A stretch of DNA of 64,000 nt, taken from positions 5,185,886 through 5,249,885 of the forward strand of contig OX439132.1 of assembly GCA_949318235.1 (NCBI GenBank), written 5' to 3'. This DNA comes from Ecdyonurus torrentis (lineage: Eukaryota > Arthropoda > Insecta > Ephemeroptera > Heptageniidae). The notes under the pieces were generated by a model. It worked only from the letters and a program-made list of their open reading frames with translations. It had not been told where the DNA came from and ran no database searches. Positions 11,101 to 18,842 of the stretch are shown piece after piece. Position numbers and translations under genes: made by a program. Position 1 is the first letter of the stretch. Each line of letters starts with the position of its first letter.

Positions 11101-14100
11101 ACATATAGTTGATAGCACATAGAATAGCATGGTTGAATTACAGTTTTTTATGCAACTTAGAATCTTTTTACAGGGTCAAAAAAATATATAAAAAAAAAAT
11201 AATAAAAAAAATTAGGTGCAAGATAAAATTAGTGCTACCATTTTTTTTTAAAGAAAGCTTTTTGTTGACATTTTTTTACTATATTTTTTTTCTGTGCTCT
11301 TCTGAAATTTCTATGTGCCATTGTATTTCAGGAGATGATGCTAAAAAAATCAGTTTTGCCCGATGTTCTCTTAAGTTTTTGTAATCGGGCAGTACTGATT
11401 TATTGTACCTAACCATGTCTTGACATTTATTTTTTGCAATCTCCTAGCTACTGCGTCCCAGCCAGCTTCCTGCCATACATTTCTTATTTTAGTAATACAA
11501 GACTTAACTTCAAATACCCATTTTTCTTACTGTAAGATAAATACCATAAGCAAGAAAAATTGTAAAATTAAAATTTGTAGCTTTAAAAAAAATATTGAAA
11601 ACTGCTTTTATTATTTTTGTGGCATTTTGAAGTTAAGTTTTCTATTCCAAAAATATCTTTTGTCATGTTTTATACACACATTTCATTTTTTTAAAGTAAG
11701 GTAAAAAAAAGGCAAGGATTTCAAAGATCTAATTAAATGACAATCAATTATTTACTCAAGCCATGTGTTTCAGTGGTATGTGTGCTGGTTTGACGAGCAA
11801 GGGAACACAAGTTTGATACTCACGTCAGTGGGATATTGTCGGGTTAGAGCTTAAACCGTGTATCTACAAAAGCAACAAAGTTAAAACATTATACAAAAAG
11901 ATAACGAGTTTTGACTTTGCTGCTTTTGTAAATACACGGTTTGTGCTCTAACCTGATGATATGCAGTCTTTTCAGAGATCATGTAATGCATTCACCTGCA
12001 TAGTAGCCCTTGTGAGTGTGCTCTCGTGTTCTCTGATTGCTGATGCCAGTACATATGCTAGTGTGTCACAGGTAAAACTGTACGAGAGTGGTAGTGGTCC
12101 ACGCTAAGTCAGAGTTATCTCGGGATGGCTCACCTCATCTCATTGATTTTGATTAAATCTCACGTTGTCGGGTTTATCCAGCTGCGTGACCTAGAACTCA
12201 TTTTGAATTAATTGTACAGCGTTATTTATTTATTATTGACTTTCAAAGTCTCTTGTCTTTTTGCCTACTGCTTGGCAACCAAACTGTAGCTAATAATTTG
12301 ATCAACTTCTGCAGTTTGGTTGCAACTTGTATATATTCTGCATTTTTTTCTACCATCCATCATATTTAATGCATATTATAATCATGTAAAATATTTAACG
12401 CACTTTTTTTTATTATTTTTTTTAAGGTACTGATACCCATATACCAGTATTTATAATCAATAATTTAATTATATTGATGACTATGTTTGCAATGTTTGAA
12501 TTAAAAAGAAAGACGTGAGATTTGTATGAGGACCAATGAAAAGTCCCTGCAAATAGCTTGTGTCAAATTTAATTGCATTTTTTTTTTTTTTTTTTTTTTG
12601 TTGAAAGGTCATCATGCATTTAATAATTTCTTTTCTTTTTCTTCATTATTTCATATACCTATCAATTTGTGAGGAATTTTTTTCCTTACTTAATTGCTAT
12701 TATTGTTCAATAACTGCAAAGGCTTTCCATGTTTTGTAAAAGCTTTTTAATATTTATTTTTAAGTAACATTTAACTATTGCAGATTCTCCTATTATATTA
12801 ACATTAATTGTTATTTTATTTTGCAATTTCATGTTAAGAAATAAGTCAATGTTGAATGAATGAAATATATTATGGAACTAGTGTATATGGAATAGCCATT
12901 CCAATACAAGTGGGCAGTTTAATGTGACTGTGCTTTTCAAGTGCCTGAAAGCTTTTGCAGATATTATATAAGTTATAAGAAAATTTAGATTGTTATTTTA
13001 TTTCAAATTTTACTGAAAAATAATGCTTCAAATGAATTGACTTTGAAACAAATTTGGTGTTCAAAACTCACTTTTTTTATAATTATTTATTAAATGCCCC
13101 CCCCCCCCCCCCCTCTTACTTTTCTTAATAAAACAGGCAACAGAAAAATGATGTTATCTATTTTCCATATTTTCATTGTGGACATTTAAATTTAATGCTA
13201 TGATACTTGGCATTGCTGTGTAAATAATAGTAAAATTTATTCCGGGTTTTCTGATTTTAAATTTATGATTGATTTCTATAGGAAGTCGCTACGTGTCCCA
13301 CCAAATGAAGTAATGTTATTTTATAGGCAGAAAAAAATCTGTCCCCCCCCCCCCCCCCCTCTCTGTTTGTCATGTGATTTCTGGCTTTTGAGATGTTTCT
13401 TTTTGTTTGAAAGAAAATTTGGAATTAAATGAAGTGGAAAAAAAAAAAGAAAGAAAGGAAGAAAAAAGCAAGGCAAACGAGTGTTTACGTTCTGACTATA
13501 GTGTTTATATTTTAATTTTAAGAATACATTTTTAATTATCGCTTTATCCGCCTACTCAAATTTAAGTAAAAGTGTGTTTTTAACTAAGCCAATAATTGAT
13601 CACTTGCAATGAACAAACTATTGAAAATAAATTTGAATATTCTTAATGCATTTCTTACGGAAACATGTCGCAACAATTTAAAAAAAATTATTGCTGGTGG
13701 ACCATTACTTATAAACTTTTGTTTGTTTATTTTTTTTTTATGAGTTTTGAATACCAAATTATTAATTCAAAAAATTTACTTAAAATTCAATTTGAACAAT
13801 ATATAAATTTTCATTCATATATTTGTAACATTTGAAGTGAAATATGTAACTTTATCGATAGTATACATTATATGTTTGATATCATAAACTAACGCATGTA
13901 TTTCCACAGATGACATCCCAATCCAAGACAAGAAAGATGATGGTGAAAGTAAGATGGAGTCAATTTGTGAAGAAGGAGGTGAAACCAAACCTAAATCTAA
14001 AGAGAGTGGAATTAAAGCTGTAGTCAAATTACCTAGCTTAGTTAAGAAGAAAAGTACGGAACCCAAGCCACCCAAACCTGGCAAACGTAAGACAGAATCA

Positions 14101-14202
14101 GAAGATAGTGAAGAGGTGACTTTTGCTCCTGATGTTTCTTCATCTACTGACTTACAAGATGGTTTAGATATGGAACTTAAACAGCGAGATAGTGTCGTTT
14201 AA
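1007..14202 (+). CDS. FAM126: Hyccin (FAM126) gene, 5'-truncated, with alternative last exons
   Basis: Constant exons are 1007-1141, 2747-2872, 4162-4379, 6460-6600, 8313-8443 and 9249-9365, followed by either 9685-9944 or 13910-14202. Phases agree at every junction, and the two forms give 375 or 386 codons before the stop. The translation starts LIEPVVSQLYSYY and contains TLQFLPSLVFVSLN, VETLLLGMYNQELLDK, LTESALRRLEE, AQNRLAVLSALMVLYNA and LLPDVLLVTNALRNIM. From memory of the family these match the helical hyccin domain in order. In animals hyccin binds TTC7 and, with EFR3, scaffolds PI 4-kinase IIIalpha at the plasma membrane to make PI4P; loss of human FAM126A causes hypomyelination with cataract. 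The first roughly 50 residues and the promoter must lie left of the window: no ATG-bearing exon was found in 1-1006. Introns are 1.3 to 4.5 kb and packed with repeats. Confidence 0.93.
1291..1465. mobile_element. Imperfect palindromic element in hyccin intron
   Basis: Arms of about 50 to 60 bases at 1291-1340 and 1400-1465 pair imperfectly; GCGTTACAC/GTGTAACGC-type cores are in both. The left arm contains TGGCTCAGTGG, which fits a tRNA A box, but no B box is seen. A 12-base TATTATAGCAAA occurs at both 1260 and 1539, the second running into a long A tract. Confidence 0.45.
1950..2205. mobile_element. Partial copy of a foldback family
   Basis: It shares ACTGTAGCTT..ACTGAGTCTCAAAG and ATAAGAAAGCATGCTAAAT with the fuller copies at 2206-2640 and 31640-32045. 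A T tract of 39 bases (2106-2144) sits inside the right arm. Confidence 0.55.
2206..2640. mobile_element. Foldback element, long inverted arms
   Basis: The left arm (about 2262-2405) and right arm (about 2480-2640) are near-inverse copies over about 140 bases, including AAGTGCTAGCAGA and AATTATTTCTCAGAGCT. An open frame on the minus strand here is a by-product of the arm. A relative lies at 31640-32045. Confidence 0.7.
2217..2246. repeat. Perfect 12-bp hairpin
   Basis: CAAGGCATCCTA (2217-2228) and TAGGATGCCTTG (2235-2246) pair perfectly around a 6-base loop. It lies in the left arm of the surrounding foldback element and is not shared by the right arm. Confidence 0.8.
2747..2872 (+). CDS. 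FAM126: Hyccin exon b
   Basis: The exon has 42 codons in phase 0, SCPTVETLLLGMYNQELLDK through SLAQASVYHD. The acceptor is TCTTACACAG and the donor is GAT|GTGAGT at 2873. ETLLLGMYN is the family's EALLLGVYN segment and the end matches the conserved PSL..SVYH segment. Confidence 0.94.
3475..3768. mobile_element. Near-perfect 294-bp palindromic MITE
   Basis: Arms of about 130 bases, beginning TGTGAGTTGTTGCTAGTCTC and ending in its near-inverse, meet at a CT-rich centre (about 3610-3635). ACATTATTATTTTT occurs on both sides (3436 and 3766). The open frames on both strands are shadows of the palindrome. Parts of an older foldback (GGATAGGGGAAACC at 3373, GGTTTCTTTTATCC at 3821) lie outside it, so it looks nested. 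Confidence 0.8.
4162..4379 (+). CDS. FAM126: Hyccin exon c
   Basis: The exon starts in phase 0 and leaves two bases over. It encodes PMSLAPASLTESALRRLEE through HAIEFLCKAVS. The acceptor is AACTTGCAG and the donor AG|GTATGT at 4380. LTESAL and the AQNR.AVL..L...YNA helix are the strongest hyccin landmarks in the window. Confidence 0.95.
4868..5033 (+). mobile_element. Single arm of a foldback family
   Basis: It matches the left arm of the full element at 10561-10824 (AGAAGTTCTATGGAGAGGT and ACTGAGAGCTTTCGTC). Only one arm is present; a different repeat begins at 5034. Confidence 0.65.
5034..5130 (+). repeat. Dispersed repeat, copy 1
   Basis: About 97 bases sharing TTTTCGCGTTTTATTAATTT and CTCTAATCTCTACCAACTAT with 6188-6290. 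The two copies flank the LINE end and the promoter-hammerhead island. A third, shorter copy is at 14271-14335. Confidence 0.75.
5281..5636 (-). mobile_element. 3' end of a non-LTR retrotransposon (LINE)
   Basis: On the minus strand a frame reads VDGRRDRGRPKTSW and later ASEVCQDRKLWRSITG, the usual C-terminal end of LINE ORF2 after the reverse transcriptase (GRRxRGRPxxTW...DRxxWR). Just upstream MRFGIF followed by a stop looks like a decayed RWFGHV motif. The 3' tail ends in repeated TATG units (+ strand CATACATACATA at 5281). It is dead and 5'-truncated, in a hyccin intron, antisense to the gene. RTE- or Jockey-like; the clade is not resolved. Confidence 0.8.
5345..5536 (-). pseudogene. LINE ORF2 C-terminal fragment
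   Basis: A 63-residue open frame from MDGRRDRGRP to the stop after ITGSG. It keeps the basic RGRP motif and the final DRxLWRS motif but has neither polymerase nor endonuclease domain. The stop directly upstream (MRFGIF-stop) shows it is a relic. Confidence 0.75.
5683..5695 (+). promoter_or_regulatory. Heat-shock-element-like site
   Basis: GAACTTTCTGGAG fits GAAnnTTCnnGAn (three inverted pentamers, last one imperfect). It is about 190 bases upstream of the TATA box. Motif match only. Confidence 0.3.
5840..5915 (+). promoter_or_regulatory. Core promoter: CCAAT, TATA and initiator-like sequence
   Basis: CCAAT lies at 5840-5844, TATAAAAA at 5873-5880, and TCAGCTCAGTCAGTT at 5901-5915 offers initiator matches about 30 to 39 bases after the TATA. 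The spacing suits RNA polymerase II. Transcripts starting here would run straight into the hammerhead. Confidence 0.55.
5964..6008 (+). ncRNA. Hammerhead ribozyme, type I, intact
   Basis: The core is CTGATGA (5970-5976) and GAAA (5993-5996). Stem II is GTCC/GGAC (5977-5980, 5989-5992) with loop TAGGTAAA. Stem III is only the palindrome CCGG (5997-6000), followed by TC; cleavage is expected after C6002. Stem I is GCCTTA (5964-5969) perfectly paired with TAAGGC (6003-6008), with a possible outer helix CTCT/AGAG (5955-5958, 6011-6014) across an internal loop. Every conserved core base is present. A palindromic stem III with no loop is typical of Penelope-like and retrozyme hammerheads, which are known to cleave best as dimers. 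It is sense to hyccin, in the intron between exons c and d. Confidence 0.92.
6188..6290 (+). repeat. Dispersed repeat, copy 2
   Basis: A direct copy of 5034-5130, about 1.15 kb downstream, nearly identical for the first 65 bases and then diverging (TTAATACCAACCAC versus TTAATACCAACCGC). Confidence 0.75.
6460..6600 (+). CDS. FAM126: Hyccin exon d
   Basis: One base completes an Arg codon split across the intron, then LVTQGFSKQSSHQRSS through FLLELLTAVHHA, with two bases left over. The acceptor is TGATTCAG and the donor CT|GTAAGT at 6601. It matches the family's linker plus the ...LL.GV.HA. helix. The exon lies between an intact hammerhead ribozyme upstream (5964-6008) and a decayed one downstream (7090-7134). 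Confidence 0.93.
6705..6923. mobile_element. Foldback element
   Basis: The left arm, from AGATTAGAAAAAAAATTAGG (6705) to TATTTCTAACCCG, is the inverse of the right arm, from CGGGTTAGAATATTTTCTC to CCTAATCT (6923). Arms are about 75 bases. One further arm-like copy lies at about 7310-7385. Confidence 0.7.
7090..7134 (+). ncRNA. Hammerhead ribozyme relic with broken core
   Basis: CTGATGA (7096-7102) is intact. Stem II is GTCC/GGAT (7103-7106, 7113-7116, one G-T pair) with loop CAGTAA. The second core strand, which should be GAAA, is TCTA (7117-7120), so cleavage is not expected. Stem III is the palindrome CAGCTG (7121-7126), then TC. Stem I pairs GCCAT (7090-7094) with ATGGC (7130-7134). The stem I and III sequences differ from the intact copy at 5964, so it is another family member, not a recent duplicate. 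Confidence 0.8.
7480..7824. mobile_element. Foldback element
   Basis: The left arm (GATAAAGGAAACCAGCAAGG, CTTACCATAGTGAAGAGAG, TCTTGCTAGCACAGAGATAA) is inverted on the right (TGTGCTAGCAAGATGCCACC, ACTCTCTTTACTATGGTAAG, GGTTTCTCCTATCC). The outer arm sequence is related to 10561-10824. Confidence 0.7.
7908..8268. mobile_element. MITE with 13-bp ends AATGAGGAAGACT, copy 1
   Basis: Ends AATGAGGAAGACT and AGTCTTCCTCATT are perfect inverses. Long subterminal inverted repeats include AGAAATTCACAT/ATGTGAATTTCT and AATGACGTCAC near the centre. A second copy is at 28622-28990. It lies in the intron before exon e, 44 bases from the acceptor. Confidence 0.8.
8313..8443 (+). CDS. FAM126: Hyccin exon e
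   Basis: The exon completes a Leu codon, then runs YSPYSSLAQQSLEDIHFRG and ELLPDVLLVTNALRNIM. The acceptor is TGTTTTAG and the donor CAG|GTATGT at 8444. ELLPDVLLVTNAL corresponds to the conserved ELYPEPLLVANAI segment that closes the folded hyccin domain. Confidence 0.94.
8555..8695. repeat. GGTTC/GAACC-rich imperfect repeat
   Basis: GGAACCAGTTCC, AGCGGTTCC, CCGGTTCT, GGAACTGGTTCTTGGGAACTG and similar motifs recur on both strands over about 140 bases, as in a degenerate hairpin satellite. Confidence 0.5.
8744..9040. mobile_element. Foldback element with duplicated left arm
   Basis: Ends GCAAATCAAA and TTTGATTTGC bound the element. The left arm unit (AAAGTACGTTATATTGAAAA through CAATAAGGGGGACGC) occurs twice in tandem (about 8775-8849 and 8857-8930) and once inverted (about 8938-9015). 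Confidence 0.75.
9249..9365 (+). CDS. FAM126: Hyccin exon f (last constant exon)
   Basis: The exon encodes (A)PVSETVVPSNMSPVLSGAP through NASFRTKKLP and leaves one base, G. The acceptor is AATGTTGCAG and the donor CCAG|GTAGGA at 9366. It starts the polar, probably disordered C-terminal region. The leftover G pairs in phase with the AT that begins each of the two downstream last exons. Confidence 0.92.
9685..9944 (+). CDS. FAM126: Hyccin alternative last exon, form 1
   Basis: The acceptor is GCTATATTATAG after a T-rich tract. Joined to exon f it reads KKLP-DDIDAPIEEPIKLEVK, then a Ser/Thr run (STSSTSSTADR), a Gly/Arg-rich stretch and a hydrophobic tail (RRLSEGLLMIGSLWKSL) ending PPVL at a TAA (9942-9944). 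No good internal donor is seen: the only usable GT, in GAA|GTGAAA, would break the frame into 13910. It is therefore read as a terminal exon. An ATTAAA lies at 10102-10107 and an AATAAA at 10950-10955. It could also be a rare or poison exon. Confidence 0.72.
10102..10107 (+). terminator. FAM126: Candidate polyadenylation signal of hyccin form 1
   Basis: This ATTAAA variant lies 158 bases after the stop at 9944. The next canonical AATAAA is at 10950-10955, beyond a foldback element. Motif evidence only. Confidence 0.3.
10561..10824. mobile_element. Foldback element, full copy
   Basis: ATCAATAATAAAGAAAATGA at the left is inverted at the right end (CTTTTCTTTATTATTGAT). Arms of about 120 bases include AGAAGTTCTATGAAGAGGT and ATAAATGTTTAT. 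It lies between the two alternative last exons; a single arm is at 4868-5033. Confidence 0.75.
11342..11404. repeat. Small hairpin repeat
   Basis: AAATCAGTTTTGCCCGAT pairs with ATCGGGCAGTACTGATTT with two mismatches, around a loop of about 20 bases. It overlaps a short acceptor-like frame discussed in the findings. Confidence 0.6.
11768..11840 (+). mobile_element. tRNA-like SINE fragment
   Basis: GTTTCAGTGGTATGTGTGCT resembles a tRNA A-box region and GTTTGATACTC, about 35 bases on, resembles the B box (GGTTCGAnnCC) with mismatches. The order and spacing fit a tRNA-derived SINE head. It abuts the palindrome at 11842-11953. No poly-A tail is seen. Confidence 0.4.
11842..11953. mobile_element. 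Palindromic element
   Basis: GGTTAGAGCTTAAACCGTGT, CTACAAAAGCAACAAAGT and AAAAC are inverted at GTTTTGACTTTGCTGCTTTT, ACACGGTTTGTGCTCTAACC. Arms are about 48 bases with a loop of about 16. Confidence 0.75.
13910..14202 (+). CDS. FAM126: Hyccin alternative last exon, form 2
   Basis: The acceptor is TGTATTTCCACAG. Joined to exon f it reads KKLP-DDIPIQDKKDD, then a highly charged Lys/Glu/Pro-rich tail (VKLPSLVKKKSTEPKPPKPG, ESEDSEEVTFAPD) ending RDSVV at TAA 14200-14202. There is no hydrophobic segment, so the tail is probably disordered. Its start resembles that of exon 9685-9944 (DDI in the same phase) but the rest differs. Confidence 0.85.
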
Positions 14203-14270
14203 ATTTTAGATTGTAAATTTTATTGTTAGCAACATGTTTGTTTATGAATCCAAATTTGCTATATAAATTA

Positions 14271-14335
14271 GAGTATCTTGGCATTTTATTAATTTTCAAT
14301 TCAATTTACTCTAATCTCTACCAACTTTTTTCTCT
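14271..14335 (+). repeat. Dispersed repeat, copy 3
   Basis: The same unit as 5034 and 6188, seen as ATTTTATTAATTTTCAATTC then CTCTAATCTCTACCAACTTT. It falls in the presumed 3' UTR of hyccin form 2. Confidence 0.65.
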
Positions 14336-14426
14336 TCTTTTTTTAATATAAATCCATTCCTTTAAATTATATTTGAATCTGCAATTTAATAGTTCCAGGT
14401 TGCCCTTTTATAGTACACCATAATAC

Positions 14427-14457
<31 letters not shown>

Positions 14458-14499
14458 CTTCTTAAATTATTTTAGAAATCAAATTTCCTTCAGTGATAA

Positions 14500-14670
14500 A
14501 ATGCATTGCATAATTTAGCTACATTTATAGTGTATAGCATAAATGTAGCTAAATTGGAACAACGTTAATAATTATGCTGCACCGCATAATTGTATGATAT
14601 TTAAGATTTGTTTATAATGCATTATAGCATAAATTATGCTATATTGCTAAAAATGAGCTAGCATAATTAT
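14500..14670. repeat. AGCATAA-rich dispersed repeat, copy 1
   Basis: AGCATAA/TTATGCT recurs several times in both orientations (TATAGCATAAATGTAGCTAA, AATTATGCTGCAC, TATAGCATAAATTATGCTAT). Similar blocks lie at 40800-40985, 43310-43400, 48075-48185, 59340-59400 and 61215-61340. Confidence 0.55.
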
Positions 14671-15500
14671 TGTTTGTTTATTTCTGTCTGTAATTATATA
14701 GTAAACAGTATAAGAGCACGGCAGGATCACAAGAAATTTGAGCATAAATATGTCAAGGGGGGGGGGGGGGGAACAAGTTGAAGGAAAACATGTAGGGGGG
14801 AAGGAAAAGAAAATTATTTTTGAAAGAGATGGATTTAAAAGTATTGAAAAATAATGATGATTGTTTTAATATTTTGAATGTATAATGCATACTGATTAAA
14901 AAATAATAGGCCTAATAATAAAAAGTTTACAAAAAATTAAATTATGAGTAACATTATAATTTAAGATGGGGCAACTTTTACGCTATAGGACAACTTAACC
15001 ACCTCATTTTTTTAATCCCTATTTATTGTAAAATGTTTATGATTTTTCTATTCTTACAGTAAGATAAACATAACATGTTTTACTTTACATAGGTTTAAGA
15101 AACATGAAATTTCTACAATAATAAGTAGGTAAAAAAACGTGGTGATCTGGTTCCACCTTATGGTAGGTTACTCTATTTGAATTTGACAAAAAGCTAAAAC
15201 TAAATAACTATGTAACTAATTTTCAATATCACCTTCTTCAGATAAATAAGAAATACATTCCATATACGTAGTAGTGCAAAAGTAAAAGATAATTATAGAA
15301 AATGTAAGATGTAAGTATAAACACCCCAAGATGAAAATAATAATAATTATACATATTTGTTGTTAACTAATTTTAGTTGTTTTAAACATTATCTATTTTA
15401 AATTGAGTTATATTTATGAAGTATATTTGTGTTTGAAGATATGTGAAATGACCATCTAAATTTTTAGCATTGCATTGTCTTCAATTCTTCAAAGCAGATC

Positions 15501-15658
15501 GACTAATAAAGGAATAACTGTAAGTAACGACCTTAAGCGATTTCGCTCACATCTACCTCCGTTTCAGCGTACTGTGCAAGCGTAGTAAGTAGAAACGGAA
15601 GCGGATGTAAATGAAATCGCTTAAAGTCAGCCTCAAAACAGTCGTTCGTTTATTAGTC
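15501..15658. mobile_element. 158-bp palindromic MITE, copy 1
   Basis: Ends GACTAATAAA and TTTATTAGTC are inverse. Internal arms CTTAAGCGATTTCGCTCACA and GTAAATGAAATCGCTTAAAG meet at CCGTTTC..GAAACGG. A copy is at 40190-40354. It lies in the presumed 3' UTR of hyccin form 2. Confidence 0.75.
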
Positions 15659-15847
15659 AATAAAGTAGAAACAATAACTGCTGTGAAAATATGTAATTGT
15701 CTTGTTTTTGTTAACATTTTCCTTTAAAAATTGATCTCGGCTTTAAGATTGATTTGCAAGCCTTGATAAATGACAAGAATTTAGTTTCAATAGTGAGATG
15801 TTAGTAATAGATAATTGTTTATTTATGCTCTGTTTGTTGTCTTGAAG

Positions 15848-15853
15848 AATAAA
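15848..15853 (+). terminator. FAM126: Candidate polyadenylation signal of hyccin form 2
   Basis: This is a canonical AATAAA about 1.65 kb after the stop at 14202, in AT-rich DNA. Another AATAAA-type site lies near 16264. The implied 3' UTR would contain two repeat fragments (14271-14335 and 14500-14670) and a palindromic element (15501-15658). The site is chosen only by motif. Confidence 0.35.
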
Positions 15854-17937
15854 GGTTATTATGTAAATAAATTTGTTTAATTAATTTAATAAAAATGTTA
15901 TAACTTATTTGTTTTTGTTTATTTTTAATTAAATTGTGCACACTAAATGACACTCGCCACTTGAGACACTTTTAGTGATACACATTATTACTTTTTCATC
16001 TATTAGTATTTAGTACAATTTGTATATTTTAAAATAATAAAATTGCATGATTTTAAATTTAAATAATAGAAAACATGGGAATTGTTTTTTTTTTCCATGC
16101 AGATTTTTGTCCTGGAAAATGACGGCTATCCTAGATTCCGCTAACTGAACCATCTTCAGACCAACTTAAGTTTAAAGCCAGATAAGGCTCCACATTCTGC
16201 AATATTATTCAAGTTAGAATATATTTTGATGATGACTGCAATGTAAATTATAGATTTAATAATAATAAAAGCAGTGATAATCCAAATTTAAAATTTCTTT
16301 CAAATATCTTTAATTAAAAAAAAAAAAAAAAAAAGTTTCAATTTAAAATAATCTACAATATATATTTAGCATTGTGTTTTTTGTTGAGTTGAGAAAAAAA
16401 TTAAATTAATTCTTACATCGCTGGAAAAAAAAGACAGAGGGATATAGTCTAATTTAAATATAACTAATTTGTTTGTTTTTTTCCTCTTTATAATAAAAAC
16501 GCCTCTTCAAAATTATGCAACAAAAAGAGTTTAGTTATATGCACTGCACTAAATAAATCAAATTTTCCTAACGCTGCGCAATGTTGAAAATGCTGCATTA
16601 TAACTAACAACAATACCTTTTTATATACATTATATTATACTTTTCCACTATATTGAGTGTTACGAAATTCGACTATACACCTCTCAGAACAACACATATC
16701 AAAGGACGTGTTTCCTCTCAGATGAAAGGACTTATATTATAAGGCGTGCAAAATGCTTGATGGTTTGTTGTGGTAAAAGCCAAAGGAGCGTTTCATTTTA
16801 ATAGAAGTATTAGTAATGCGTATACACATTTTGTGTTTACATTCACTATAAAGCTTTTTGACCGCACGTATAGGAAGCTTTGATCTATATTATGTATATT
16901 TAATGTGCTCAGAAAAACTTTAAAACTAAAAAAGTATAACAGACAATCATGATTGCTCTATACTATATATATTATATATAATTATATAGCGCCTAAATAT
17001 ATAGAAACTATATTAGGAAACCCATTGCTTTGCATTGAATTTTAGTTTAATTTTATTAACAATTATTATATTATCTATTTTCCGGCACATTAGAGTCAAA
17101 GTAATTTAAATTCAAATCGTTTTTTTTTTTTTTTTTATTATTATATAAAATATTTACATATGGTTGATGCTCTGCAATACAATTATCAAAATATTATATA
17201 CTGTAGTTATATACTTTTGTTTTGTTTCCCCATACTTATGTAATTATTTTTCAGTATACAGTAAATCATGTCAATATTATGCTGAATATCTCTATTTAAA
17301 GTCGATGTAATAGCTAGGGTATATGGTTTCAATGTTAAAGTCGACGCCAAGTGAGCGCTAAATAACATGGGTCGGATCAGTACGGGAAAATGACTCATTT
17401 TGCCAGTTTAAAAATACTTCGCAATATTTATGAGAGCATTGATGCTGTTATAAAAGGTCGAATTAGTTTTTCAAGTATGCAAGGAAATAATAATAATATA
17501 ACCAAAAGAATAGCTAATTTTCCAAAGAAAATAGCCAAAAACTACGTTTGTCCTATGCTGAGCAATGTTATTCATAGCTTCAAGAAGAGCACCGAAAAGC
17601 ATTCAGAATGACGTCGTGTGCAACACCCTATAGTTTTATGAATTATTGATTTTGCGTCATATTATTTTGCTTTTTGTAACCAGCAGTGGTGAACATACAT
17701 ATATGTATATATAACCAACCAAACTGCAAGCGGAAAAACGGCATAAGCGATCGTCAACTATACTAATTCTACCCTTTGTAAAAATATTTATTACAAGCAT
17801 TTGAGGGACCATTCTTTAAGCACTTTATAAAAAAGCTATATTGCTTTTAGGAAAAATAACAACAATAAATGCGACATGTACCCTTAAAGAAAATCACCTA
17901 GATATATATTTTTTCCTTTTTTTATATAAATTTTCAG

Positions 17938-17988
<51 letters not shown>
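17938..17988. repeat. (TA)n microsatellite
   Basis: An uninterrupted TA dinucleotide run of about 50 bases. Confidence 0.95.
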
Positions 17989-17994
<6 letters not shown>

Positions 17995-18735
17995 TATATA
18001 TAAAGTCACCGTAACGCAGAATTTTTTCCTGGCTACGCGAGATTATATTATTTGAGCTATCTCAGGAATTAAGCTTCAATTTACTCGTATCTATAATTTT
18101 TAAGATTTTAAAGAAAAAATTATATAATTGCAATTAACAAATATTTTCTACTGCGATCAAAGACACGAAAAGTATTATACTAATCGCGATATTGCCAAGT
18201 ATTGATTTTCTTTTCTTCTGCACCCACAAAAATAGACAGTTTTACAATATTTTTATTCAATTACGATCATGTTGACATGATATGCGATGCCAAATAATTT
18301 TCTTCCATCGCACACAAGATAATTTTATTGGCGGGTACAAAAGTTCATTGGTATTTCACACATAAAATTGAAGGTTTTTTGTCACACTAAAAACTACTTG
18401 CCAAAAGTTGGTATTTTTATTTTTTTGGCATCACTTTGAAAAATGGAATAGATTGTGATTATTTAGTGCAAAAATTAATCATGTGAAAAAAATTATATAG
18501 GTAACAAAAAAAAAAAGAAAAAAAAGAAAAGAAAAGAAAAGAAAGAAAAAGAAAAAAGAAAAAGTAAAAAAGAAATAACTTCCAGCTATATATAGACTAA
18601 ATATGATTTGACCTCATAACTTTTCATAGTTTTTGCAATCAATATAATGGACCTTTTTAAAATTTTCTAATAAAATAAAGAATTGTTTCTGATTAACATT
18701 TCTGATCGGCCATTATTATTATTATTTTTAAATTG

Positions 18736-18842
18736 CCAAAAGTTCCCGAACGGGGCAGCGGCGGCCGCTGCGTTTTCTCATAAAGATAACAGTGTGGTTG
18801 CGGGTTGCGGGTTGCCTATGCAAATCGTTCGGGAACTTTTGG
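18736..18842. mobile_element. 107-bp element with perfect 17-bp inverted ends
   Basis: CCAAAAGTTCCCGAACG (18736-18752) is exactly inverted at 18826-18842. The interior is unusually GC-rich (GCAGCGGCGGCCGCTGC, then GCGGGTTGCGGGTTGC). It is the only such copy noticed. Confidence 0.7.

Larger units (their letters stand above)
9945..13909. other. Hyccin intron between the alternative last exons
   Basis: Holds the foldback at 10561-10824, a hairpin at 11342-11404, a SINE-like piece and palindrome at 11768-11953, T and C homopolymers (12579-12599, 13097-13113, 13344-13359) and otherwise unremarkable AT-rich DNA. No conserved exon was recognised. Confidence 0.6.

Noticed and set aside
11948..11960. 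Another CTGATGA motif
   Set aside because: No stem II or GAAA follows; not a hammerhead.
12006..12071. Signal-peptide-like frame (ALVSVLSCSLIADASTYASV) ending at CAG|GTAAAA
   Set aside because: No in-frame ATG and it adjoins a SINE-like piece and a palindrome; more likely repeat sequence.
17390..17611. 73-residue frame MTHFASLKILRNIYESIDAV...
   Set aside because: No motif, no splice context and composition like the background; could be chance.
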